Of a stretch of 64,000 nt of DNA, positions 54,412 through 63,735 are shown one piece after another (within the stretch, counting starts at the first letter, position 1; every line of letters starts with the position of its first letter). The stretch lies in contig NC_063177.1 of assembly GCF_023159225.1 (NCBI RefSeq), forward strand, positions 15,648,673 through 15,712,672, read 5' to 3'. The stretch comes from Perognathus longimembris pacificus (Eukaryota; Chordata; Mammalia; Rodentia; Heteromyidae). A program made the translations under genes and the position numbers. Below the pieces are notes generated by a model that was not told the DNA's origin, ran no database searches, and saw nothing but the letters and a program-made list of their open reading frames with translations.

Positions 54412-54624
54412 GGGCTGGGAATATGGCCTAGTGGCAAGAGTGCTTGCCTCGCATACATGAAGCCCTGGGTTCGATTCCCCAGCACCACATATATAAAAAA
54501 CGGCCAGAAGTGACGCTGTGGCTCAAGTGGTAGAGTGCTAGCCTTGAGCAAAAGGAAGCCAGAGACAGTGCTCAGGCCCTGAGCTCAAGGCCCACGACTG
54601 GCAAAAAAAAAAAAAAAAAAGAAA
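54412..54624 (+). mobile_element. IDL-Geo SINE with perfect TSD
   Basis: Complete dimer, A18 tail. Perfect 14-base duplication gaaagtagagctga at 54398-54411 and 54625-54638. Confidence 0.94.
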
Positions 54625-54656
54625 GAAAGTAGAGCTGAAGTTTAAAATCCTTGAAG

Positions 54657-54873
54657 AGTCAGGCACTGGTGGCTCATAATCCTGGCTATTCGGGAGACTG
54701 AGATCTGAGGACCACAGTTTGAAGTCAGCCCAAGTAGGAAAGTACATGAGATTCTTATCTCCAATTCACTGTCAAAATCCAGAAATAAAGCTTAAGTGGT
54801 AGAGTGCCAGTCTTGAGGGGGAAAAAAAATATTCAGGGACAGCACCCAGGCTCTGAGTTCAAGACCCAGGAAA
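54657..54873 (+). mobile_element. B1-like-Geo dimeric SINE
   Basis: caggcactggtggctcataa with an 8-base deletion before tcctggctattcgg, then linker and Geo half to caagacccagg. Confidence 0.85.
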
Positions 54874-56020
54874 TGACATCCTGACATCAGCACCGACCCC
54901 AGAAGGTCTCTCACTCAGACTGAACCCTCCAAACAAGTTTCACATCCTCCTCTCTCCCCTGTTCACCCCACCCTTTGGATACAGATGGAAAAATCAAAGG
55001 ATGGGAATCTTAGAGTTGAGTTCAAAGGTGGAAAGCACACACAGGGAATGCCTTCTGACTGCAAGGCAGCTGAGGCTTCCCTGAAGGATGTGGCCCTTCT
55101 GGGAATTCTTGAGACCCCTCTCTCACAACCACCTTGCCTTTGACTGCCATGAAGAGCAGATCTCCCCCCCCCCCCACCCCACACACACACACCTCCTCCT
55201 ACCTCTGGCTCCCTCCTTTCAACACAGCCACATTCAGGTCTCCCCATCCAGGGTTTATCCATCCACACCCTCCAACTCTCACCACCTTCCCTCTGCCATC
55301 TGCTGCCACCCCTGTGGCTGGTCTCAGCCACATCTCAGCAGCCAGAAGCTACTCTGCACATTCCACATTATACCTGGCCTCTCTACAGCATGGGAATCCA
55401 TAGTCCATCCCTCACTGTGAAAGGACCTCCTCCCTCTCTCCTCCCTGTTGAGGTCCGGCCTTTCCCCCCAGAGGCCCAGCACTCATTTTACCTGGGCAAA
55501 CCGCTGGAGAAGCCCAAGAACCCGTCTTCTTCTCACTCCACCCTTTCCCAGAAAAGCTGACCCATCCCAAACCTTCCATTCCCTTCTTCTTGAGAACCAC
55601 TCCTGGAGCTCAACCTCCTACCCAGACCTTTCTCCTAAGCCTGACCCCAAACACCCAGCTACTCACTAACATGACCATTCCTCCTCTTGCAGGCATATCC
55701 AGCCCAACACTTAACACCTTGACCCCCCTCCCTCCCTCCTGGGCCACTCCTATCTCAGAATATGGCTGTATCACGTCCAATTGCTCTACATCTCGAGTCC
55801 ACTCTCATCTCCTGGGTCCCTCCTCAAATGCTCTTGTCTCATCAATCTACTGCCTGAGAAATCTAAGGTCAAATTACTTCCAAATAAGCCCACCGGGTGA
55901 GTCAGGCCTTCTCCCCTAGTTCCCAAATGGCCTTTGGTTCATATCCTATTTTCTAGTCTGTTCCTTTTCACAAATTCTCCACACAACATCCAGGGTAACC
56001 ATTGAAATATCCCATCATCT
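54874..56020. other. Unique C-rich intron stretch
   Basis: Pyrimidine-rich on the plus strand in many places (55090-55760), with no exon or named repeat. Confidence 0.35.
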
Positions 56021-56212
56021 TAGCCAGGTACCTGTAGCTCATGCCTGTAATCCTAGCTACTCAGGAAGCTGAGATCTGAGGATCAAGGTTCAAAGCCAGC
56101 CTGAGCAGAAAAGTCCATGAAACTCTTATCTCCAATTACCCAGCAGAATGATGGAACTAATGCTGTGGCTCCAATGGTGGAGCACAAGCCTTGAGTGAAA
56201 AGCTAAGTTTAG
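56021..56212 (+). mobile_element. B1-like-Geo SINE, 3' truncated
   Basis: gccaggtacctgtagctcat, tactcaggaagctgagatct, linker, first part of Geo to gccttgagtgaaaagct, then the GGGA tract. Confidence 0.85.
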
Positions 56213-56300
56213 GGGGGAGGGAGGAAGAGAGGGAGGGAGGGAGGGAGGGAGGGAGGGAGGGAGGGAGGGAGGGAGGGAGGGAGGGAGGAGGAGGGAGGGA
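56211..56300. repeat. (GGGA)n purine tract, 90 bp
   Basis: Uninterrupted purines on the plus strand at the SINE tail; purine-rich to about 56350. Confidence 0.95.
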
Positions 56301-56349
56301 CAGACCAAGAAGGAAGGGAGGAAAGGAGGGAAGAAAAGGAGGGAAAGAA

Positions 56350-56500
56350 ACAGAATTCACAGGTGGAGCCATGCCTGGCATCTATACTTTCCATTACAAA
56401 GGTCAAATGGTCAAATAAATATCTTTTGCCTAAGTGAAAGCAAGTTATGTTTCTGTCACTTGCAACCAAGTGTTCTGACTAACATAATAACATCAGGTAA
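56350..56500 (+). mobile_element. Possible old LTR 3' end
   Basis: ggtcaaataaatatcttttg, tttctgtcacttgcaaccaa, gtgttctgactaacataata resembles the 3' terminus of an ancient mammalian LTR, family uncertain. Confidence 0.4.
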
Positions 56501-57728
56501 GTACTGCATGTTGAATGCAATTAAGCTGGCTTGTGAGTAAAGCCTGCCAAGCAAACTTGGTGACTCGTTCTAGGCTTTCTGAGTTCTCCCTACAAACTCC
56601 CACCATCCACAAGCACAGAGACAACCTTCCAACACCCAGTAGTAGCAACTTAACATAGTGACAAACTACCCCTATGTCTGGGGCCACATACCAGTTGTAG
56701 ACTAGTGTGGTCTCTCAGTGCCCCCCCCCAGCACCCTACCAGAAAGCAAGGAGAGCTGTCCTTGGACACCCCTGTGCTCTGTCCCACTGCAAACACCCAA
56801 ACCAACCAAGGCAAGCTCTGTTGAGACTGAACGAATTGCCCCTCAGTGTAAGCCACATGGCTCTGTGTTGGAGGGTGGAGCAGAAAGCACTATGGGTTGG
56901 AGACAGGAAGACAGACAGTGGTCATCTGCTACCTATAGGAGTGTCACCTCCACGAGAGTAGGTCAGGGAAGAGGGAGAGCAGTATGGAGCAGCAGGGGAG
57001 AGATGCCTAATTATTTCCCAGTGAGTCACTTCAGCACAGAGCCCCAGGACAGAGATGGGAGCTGGCCTAGATGTCCCCCAGATGACTCAGGAGGCAGGTG
57101 ACTTCCTCAGAGTTAGTCTTCACCTGACAAAGCGTGAAGGAGGGAGAGAGGGAGGAGAAGGGATGCACAGCAGCCTTGGGAGGGGGGCATGACTGATCCA
57201 AAAGTCCTCTCTGAGGGCCAGCTTGGGCCTGTGTGGTTAACCAGCTAGCAGGACTGAAGGGTGGAAGGAAGTAGGGGTCAGAAGGAGGGACTTTCCCCAC
57301 TCCAGGATGGGAAGGGTCCTAGACCTGGGGTCCTTGGATAGTCTCCCCAGGAAAGAGGCTTCTAAAGTGCTGATCGACAGGGAACTGCCAGTCCCCAGCT
57401 CCAGAGTCTCCAGAGCAATTCTCCCATAGGGACTGGAGTGTCAGGGCCATCCAGGGGGCCAGTCACAGGCAGGTGGAACAGCATATAAGTGCCACTCGAG
57501 TCCTAAGAGATCCTCCCAAAGTCCTTGGCAACAGCCCCTTAAGATAACCAGCTGGGCCAGACACCAGAGGCCCATGCCTGAGTCTCAATCACACTTTCCT
57601 CCCTCACTGGTAACCTTAATTAGACACTGCCTCCAGAGGTGTCCAGCCTTCCACAGCCTCCACTAGGACAGAGGCATCTGGGCCTGGAGCCCTCCCCCCT
57701 CTCCCCCCTCCTTTGCTGAGCCTCTTAC
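56501..57728. other. Intron sequence just 3' of the 85-base exon
   Basis: Unique. No alternative Rap1gap2 exon seen. Confidence 0.35.
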
Positions 57729-57813
57729 CTTCATGGTGGGAGGTGCAGTGAGAGGAGGGGACAAGGGCCTGTCTGGAAGGGTTACATCTGAGCTGTTGGC
57801 CAGCTCCTGCTTC
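57729..57813 (-). CDS. Rap1gap2: Rap1gap2 internal exon (about residues 28-55)
   Basis: An 85-base exon preceded by a pyrimidine-rich acceptor (ctttttacag) and followed by the donor gtaaga. After one leading G, which completes a codon of the upstream exon, it reads 28 codons: KQELANSSD, then VTLPDRPLSP, then PLTAPPTMK. This is the serine/proline-rich N-terminal part of Rap1GAP2, ahead of the GoLoco-like segment, and is probably disordered. From memory the human protein has Ala where this one has Val after NSSD. It ends in phase 0, so the next exon starts on a codon boundary 38.8 kb away. The upstream exon carrying the start codon was looked for up to 64000 and not found. The region has no exon-like competitor on the other strand. 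Confidence 0.93.
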
Positions 57814-58117
57814 CTGTAAAAAGACCAAAGAACACAGAAGCAATCAGCCAGGGCCAGTCAGGACCTTCCCAGTGGCCAGGGGACAGACAGTTCAACATGC
57901 AATGCAAAAAAACAAACAACAGCAAAAACTAAACTAAAGAATAGATTAATGCATTTCTCTACTGGGATGTTAACATCTAAAGTAGTGATAGTGCAAGGTA
58001 GGCCTGACCATCAGCAACCCTGACAACTTGTTAGAAATGCAAATTCTCAAGTATGCAACAGAATCTGTGGCTAAAGCCCCAAAATTTGTTATTGTTATTG
58101 TTGCTGTTTTAAGGATT

Positions 58118-58334
58118 TGGGTTTTTGTGTTGGTACTGGGGCTTGAACTCAAGGCCTGGGCTTTTTCACTCAAGGGGGTGCTCTACCACCTGAGCCATAC
58201 CTCCACTTCTAGCTTTTTGCTGGTTAATTAGAAATAAGAGCCTCACAGACCTTCCTGCCTAGGCTGACTTTGAACTGTTATCCTCAGATCTCAGCTTCCT
58301 GAGTAGCTAGGATTCCAGACATGAGCTACTGGTT
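58118..58334 (-). mobile_element. B1-like-Geo dimeric SINE
   Basis: The reverse complement runs aaccagtagctcatgtctgg, aatcctagctactcaggaag, linker, Geo to gagttcaagccccagtacca. It lies 300 bp upstream (gene sense) of the 85-base exon. Confidence 0.88.
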
Positions 58335-58512
58335 ACCCAAGAGAATCTGTTTCAACCAAGCTATTCAAAAGGTACTGAAGTACTGGAAGTCTCAAAGCAC
58401 CAGTCCAAGAGACACAGGACTGGGGCCCCAAGGGAAAAGGGGAAGAGCACAATGTGCAGGATTCATTCTTCCTTGGGTATCTTTATCCACACAAGTACAC
58501 ATATACACATAC

Positions 58513-58516
<4 letters not shown>

Positions 58517-58576
<60 letters not shown>
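58517..58576. repeat. (CA)n microsatellite
   Basis: About 30 uninterrupted CA units. Confidence 0.96.
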
Positions 58577-58578
<2 letters not shown>

Positions 58579-58694
58579 CCCTGGCCAGAGAACTGACCTT
58601 GGGAGGACAGGGCTTCCTGCTGTGAAAGCTGTGGGTTAAACTTATTTTAGTTCATGTAGACTTAGACCAGAGAGAGGCAGCTAAACAGAACTGT

Positions 58695-58708
58695 GTCGCC
58701 ATAGCAAC
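58695..58708 (+). promoter_or_regulatory. RFX X-box match
   Basis: GTCGCCATAGCAAC fits GTNRCC N0-3 RGYAAC with both half-sites perfect and the usual AT spacer. It is 882 bp upstream (gene sense) of the 85-base exon, in repeat-free sequence. Function is inference. Confidence 0.35.
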
Positions 58709-59429
58709 ATGATTGCGACAAGTCACACACTCCCCACTTCCCATCTGGCCCTTGCTGGTGACCAGGGAGAACTTGTTTGCTGTCCCATTACCAGGCAGGC
58801 TGTTCAGGGTGGGAAAAGCTTTTGGAGCAGGTTGCGCAACAGGGCCAGCCGGATTGCCCGGGGAATCCCTAGGCAAGGGACTCTGCTATCCTGGCTTTAG
58901 CTGGGGAAGGCAAGGAGAACAGTACTGATCTACAAGGACCACGCTGAGCCATCAGAGACCCTCACTCCACAAGAGCCCTGCCATGGAACCCACCAAGAGA
59001 GCCAGCCTGACACTCAGGTCCATGTCAAATGACCAAAGGCCACCCCCCACTACCACCTGCTAGAGAATCTGCATCTCATTTCAGCCCACACCCTGCCAGT
59101 GGGGGCAATTACCCCAACCCGGGCCTTCTACTTGAAGGAAGTCCTCATTCCGGCTTGCCAGAGGGCCCAGCCCTGGCCTCAGGGCCCAGGCACCATCCAA
59201 AGCTGGCACCTCAATACCTGCATACCAGGCCAATCTAACACCTCCTGAGGAACCAGGCTGGGCACAGGGCCATGCTACCTTGGCATAGCAACTTGACTGC
59301 TGACTTACAGAAACCCTTCACCGTCCTCCAAAGCTAGACTAGGAGGCTGGTGAACATCTGGCTTGGCACAAGAACCACATGACTCCCTTAACCTCAGCCC
59401 TGGCTACCCACCTCCTCTGCTCCTTGATG

Positions 59430-59484
<55 letters not shown>

Positions 59485-60505
59485 AGGAAGAAGAAGAAGA
59501 AGAAGAAGAAGAAGAAGAAGAAGAAGAAGAAGAAGAAGAAGAAGAAGAAGAAGAAGAAGAAGAAGAAAGAGGAGGAGGAGGAGGAGGAGGAGGAGGAGGA
59601 GGAGGAGGAGGAGGAGGAGGAGGAGGAGGAGGAGGGGAGGGGAGGGGAGGGGAGGGGAGAGATTGAGGAATGCACTAGCTCTGTCTATCTCTCAGCCTCC
59701 CTTCTGAGAATGACCTTAGATTTGACTACTGTGGGATCTAGCCTGCTACTTTGCCCTTACCAAATTGTGGAGCAGAGCTAGCCCAGCACAGGCTCTGCCA
59801 TCCGTCCACCTGGCAGACACTGCTCCTTCCCTTCCCATGAGCCTGGTCCCTAAAGGACAGGAGCTGGGAAGCAAGCAAGGAAGGAAGAACAGAAACAGGG
59901 AACACTGCCCCGCCCTGGGGTCCCCAAGGCAAAGATAAAGACAGCTTACTCCGAGGACTGGGGGCCTGGCAGGGAAAAGCAAGCTAGAAAGAGAAGGAAG
60001 GCAAACCCCAATCAAAAGGCCACAGAGCTGCTTTGGGCTTAGATGAGGCCCTCTAGACAGTGCTCCCCGGAAACTGTTTGTGGACACCATGACTGCGGAC
60101 CCTAGCTATGCAGAGACACAAGCCTCATAAAGGCTGTTGACATCACTGGTGAGGGGACACATATCAGCAGTCATGCTGTCTGGTCCTGTCAAATCCTTGG
60201 GACCCCACATGTGAATACTGTCCAGGGTCTCTGAGTCCCCAAGCAGAGGGCTCCACCCCACCCCCTGCTGGGCTAAGCCCCTCTGCTCTGCACCAGTCTG
60301 TTTCCCCTGAATGCTGAATGGGCTCCTGGGACCAGTCCCCAGAGAGTGATGACAACCCAAGGCATTTCCCAGTCAGAAAATCTGCCAAGTGACACCCAGG
60401 AGCAGGAGTGGACACCCCTGGCCAACAGCCTCCTGCTAACTCCAGCGCTGTGTCCAGAACTCCAGAAATAGGGTAGGCATAGTATCTACCTCCAAAGATA
60501 ACAGA
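58709..60505. other. Unique intron stretch around a purine tract
   Basis: No transposon seen on either side of the 59429-59662 tract, and no first exon of Rap1gap2. Confidence 0.4.
59429..59662. repeat. 234-bp uninterrupted purine tract
   Basis: Four blocks in order, (GA)n, (GAA)n, (GAG)n and (GGGGA)n, with no pyrimidine on the plus strand over 234 bases. Large portions are mirror-symmetric, so intramolecular triplex is possible. The long arginine, glutamate, glycine or phenylalanine frames here are repeat artefacts. Confidence 0.97.
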
Positions 60506-60720
60506 GGCCAGATGCAGAAGGCTCACATCAATTATCCTAGCTCCTCAAAAGGCTGAGATCTGTCTGGGGTGACATCACAGGAACCAACAAGGGAAAAAAA
60601 GTTTGTGAGACTCTTAGCTCCCATTAGCCAGCAAAAATCCAGACGTATGGCTCAAGTGGTAGAATGCCAGCCTCGAATGAAAAAGCCAAGTGATAGTACA
60701 AGGCTATTAGATCAAATCTC

Positions 60721-60724
<4 letters not shown>
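60506..60724 (+). mobile_element. B1-like-Geo dimeric SINE (old)
   Basis: gccagatgcagaaggctcac, ctcctcaaaaggctgagatc, linker gactcttagctcccattagc, Geo half to caaatctcagta; its tail is the CA array 60725-60763. Confidence 0.8.
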
Positions 60725-60765
<41 letters not shown>

Positions 60766-60877
60766 TCACAAATAATCACTTATAATCATATCATTTGTAG
60801 ATAGTTCATGTGGCATCTGTGAGAAGGGCATTGTATTGTCATATGCTTGGCTCCAGCCCATTCTTTAAGAACTAACT

Positions 60878-61312
60878 GCCTGCTATAGATTGAACTATGT
60901 CCTCCAAAATAGTGCACACACATCCCTCAAAAAAGACGTGCTGTCCTTCTACCTCACAGTAACTGTAAATGGGGCTTTATCTGAAAACAGCATTTATTTT
61001 ATTTTTGCAGAGAGAGTCAAGTTAAGATGAGGCCATGAGGTAGGACCTTAGGTCTACATAACCAGCATCCTTAGAAGACAGGGCGCCCATGTAAAGACAC
61101 AGACACATGAAAAATGCCAGGTAACAATGCAGGCAGAGGTCAGGGTGATGTACTGCAAGCTGAGCAATGCTTATGGCCCCCGCCACAAGCTATACTGGGC
61201 AGAGAAGACTCTTCCCCTAAAGCCTGCAGAGAGAGGTGGCCCTGCTGCCATCTTGCTGAGCTTCTGGGCTCCAGAATGTAGACAATAAATACTCACTGCC
61301 TGAAGACACTAA
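60878..61312 (+). mobile_element. MLT1-like LTR, near complete
   Basis: tatagattgaactatgtcct, aactgtaaatggggctttat, gttaagatgaggccatgagg, gaagactcttcccctaaagc, cttctgggctccagaatgta, gacaataaatactcactg run through the MLT1 LTR in order. About 430 bp, decayed. Confidence 0.8.
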
Positions 61313-61315
61313 GTT

Positions 61316-61528
61316 TGTTTTGTTTGTTTGTTGTGCTGGTAATGGGGCTTGAACTGAGAGCCTGGATGCTGTCTCTTCACTTTTTCACTCAAGGCTAGCA
61401 CTCCGCTACTTAAGCCACAGCTGTACTTTCCAGCTTTCTGCTCAGGCTAGCTTCAAACAGTGATCCTCAGATCTCAGCCTTCTGAGAAGCTAAGATTACA
61501 GATGTGAGCCACCAGTGTCAGGCCCAGA
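61316..61528 (-). mobile_element. B1-like-Geo dimeric SINE
   Basis: The reverse complement runs gcctgacactggtggctcac, atctgtaatcttagcttctc, a shortened linker, Geo to cagttcaagccccattacca and (CAAA)n. Confidence 0.87.
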
Positions 61529-62747
61529 TATTATACTTGGTATTGGTGGCCCTAGGAAAGCAATATAGAGCCTAAATTCCCAGTTCTAGCCTTGGGCTTG
61601 GTTGAAGGACCAAAAGCAAGGTGAAAGCTCTGCTTCTACCTCACTACTCCTGGTCTGACCAGTTATGTTCAACCTTGTCTTGCCCCAGTCCTCATGACAA
61701 TGACATTTTCATGTGAGCCATTCTGCCTCCAGAAAGACAGACCAAACCCAGCCACCAGCTGGTAGAGAGATAAGATAAGAGTGGGACTGTTGAGTCAGTG
61801 CAATTCCAAACCTTTCTCTCCCCACATAGGCAAACATCACATAGGACTAAGTGAAATGATATGACTATATCAAGGGACGACCTTCAATCTGCTATCATCT
61901 CTTGTAAGTAAAAAGTAAATCATTAGCAGAGGTGACAACTTTCTTGGGACACAGCAATCATGCCATGTGCTATGTTCCTAAGATAGACAATTTCCCTCAC
62001 TCTCTACCAACCCAGCCAAACATATTGAACACATGCCCTAAAGACATAAAGCCCCGGGGGTGGAGGGAACACCAAAAGTGGAGGTGTTGGTGATACCAAC
62101 CAATGGAGGCAGAAGGGGAGGAGGAAGACTAGACACTCAGCTGAAAGAGAAAGCTGTGGAGGCTGGATGAGCAGATAACTGGGGAATCCAAAGACACTGT
62201 CCACTCAACCTCCCTGCCTCTCTAGAGCCACTTGGCACTGAAGATTCCACTGTGAGAATCTGTCCCTAAAAGCATGAAAGCAAAGCAGCAGAGAGGAGGG
62301 CTCAGGGTGGCGAGAGAACACCACAGCTGGCTTTAACCAAATGCAATCTCAGGAAAGGATCAAGAGGCCTGGCAGAGCTGGGAGGGCCTCTACAACAGCA
62401 ACAGGGCCCTCACCTCCGACCTCACTCAGACCCTTGAAGTCTACAACAGAACATCTTGTCTCGCACATTGCTGTGGAGAATGTCCTACCTTAGGAATTAA
62501 GAGAAACCTGGGTTCAAGTATGGCTCCACTCGCTATTCTGCAATGTGTCTCACATCTCCAGGTCTCCTTGTTTCTTGTCCACAAAGATTAAAGTAATACT
62601 ATGCTGAGAAAGTTAAAGTAGCATCTGTAGAACAAAACATGAAGTCCTACATGAATGTAGATGGTGGTGGTGGTGGTGGTGGTGATAACCTAGCCTCTAA
62701 CTGGAGACAAAGAAGCAAAGGTCCAGGACTCTTCAAATGTCTTGGGA
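61529..62747. other. Unique intron stretch with a MIR
   Basis: MIR-like at 62490-62650 (gaaacctgggttcaagtatg, then ctccaggtctccttg), and (GGT)n at 62661-62683. Confidence 0.4.
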
Positions 62748-62950
62748 AAAGCACTGGTAGTTCATGCCTAGCTATTCAGAAGGTGGAGATCTGAGGATCG
62801 TGATTGGAAGCCAACTGAGCAGGAAAGTCCATGAGATCCTTATCTCCAATTAACCACCAAAAACCGAGATATGGAGGTATGTCTCAAGTGTTAGAGTATC
62901 AGCCTCAAGTGGAGAAAGCTATGGAACAGAACCCAGGTTCAAGCTCCAAT
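62748..62950 (+). mobile_element. B1-like-Geo dimeric SINE (old)
   Basis: gcactggtagttcatgccta, gaaggtggagatctgaggat, linker, Geo to caagctccaata. Confidence 0.8.
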
Positions 62951-62955
62951 ACACA

Positions 62956-62995
<40 letters not shown>

Positions 62996-62996
62996 T
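62951..62996. repeat. (AC)4(GT)n at SINE tail
   Basis: AC units flip to GT units, forming a small palindrome cacacacgtgtgtg at the switch. Confidence 0.9.
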
Positions 62997-63417
62997 CATA
63001 TGTTCTTTGAAAACATTTCTGGCATCTCAATTAAGTACCAGTCATAGCCCTGAGGATCTGCTCTCAGGGCCATAACCATTGGTTAATAAGCAACAGCAGG
63101 AAAAATACCCACCTAGCAGCAGATGGTTCTGGGGCCAGGTACAAGGCCTCCCTTGGGCAGAGAGTTGTAACAAACCTTCAAACTCTCCTTTATATCTCCT
63201 ATGATCCAGGGTCTGCAGTTCCTCCCACCCACACAACACAGATATACTTTCTCTTGCTTTCCAAGTAGCCAAACCAGCAATACAGACAGCAGGACACTGT
63301 GAGAAGCTTTCTCAGAAAAAGCAAAGGATGAGAAATGAGAAATGATTCACAGTAGCAAAACAGGTGGCAATGACCCAAATGTCAATCAGCCAATGGCTGA
63401 ATGCATCAACAAAACGT

Positions 63418-63454
63418 GTTGGTGGTGGTGGTGGTGGTGGTGGTGGTGGTGGTT
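63418..63454. repeat. (GGT)n microsatellite
   Basis: About 12 GGT units inside the L1 3' end. Confidence 0.95.
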
Positions 63455-63515
63455 TGGGTTGTTGTTTCGCCAAACCATGGAATATTGTTCAGCCATAAAA
63501 AGTTAAAAAGTTCAC

Positions 63516-63735
63516 CAGGCACCAGTAGCTCATGCCTGTAATCCCAACTACTCGGGAGACTGAAATCTGAAGATCATGGTTTGAAGCCAGCCCCAGCAGG
63601 AAAGTCTGTGGACTCTTATCTCCAATTAACCACCAAAAAGCCAGAAGTGGAGCTGTGGCTCAAGGGGGTAAAGCTAAGAGAAAGAACCCATGCCCTGAAT
63701 TTAAGCCCAGTGCCAGCTTTTTTAAGAAAAAAAGG
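63516..63735 (+). mobile_element. B1-like-Geo dimeric SINE
   Basis: caggcaccagtagctcatgc, ctactcgggagactgaaatc, linker gactcttatctccaattaac, Geo half with a deletion, A-rich tail. Confidence 0.87.

Larger units (their letters stand above)
1957..57813 (-). other. Rap1gap2: Rap1gap2 gene body, coding part inside window (partial)
   Basis: Eight exons on the minus strand spell a continuous protein that I recognise as Rap1GAP2 (GARNL4 family), a GTPase-activating protein that switches off the small GTPase Rap1; it is best known from platelets and is cytosolic or membrane-associated. The paralogue Rap1GAP1 is excluded because this protein has the segments ENVGTPTSLGSSIC and DHLNFYCTGSSLGN, which in my memory are specific to Rap1GAP2. 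Introns from 5' to 3' are 38771, 5309, 716, 381, 1609, 7602 and 819 bp. The first coding exon(s), about 27 residues with the phosphorylated 14-3-3-binding serines known in the human protein, lie beyond 64000. The catalytic region and the serine-rich tail lie below position 1. There is no sign of retrocopy or decay: splice sites and frame are intact. Confidence 0.93.

Noticed and set aside
59363..59707. Arginine-, glutamate-, glycine- and phenylalanine-rich long frames
   Set aside because: They are six-frame artefacts of the purine tract.
587..60763. CRISPR-like regularly spaced repeats
   Set aside because: All regular arrays are microsatellites without unique spacers, and the DNA is mammalian.
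37300..61312. Endogenous retroviral genes near the MaLR LTRs
   Set aside because: Only decayed solitary LTR pieces are seen; no gag, pol or env frame could be recognised.
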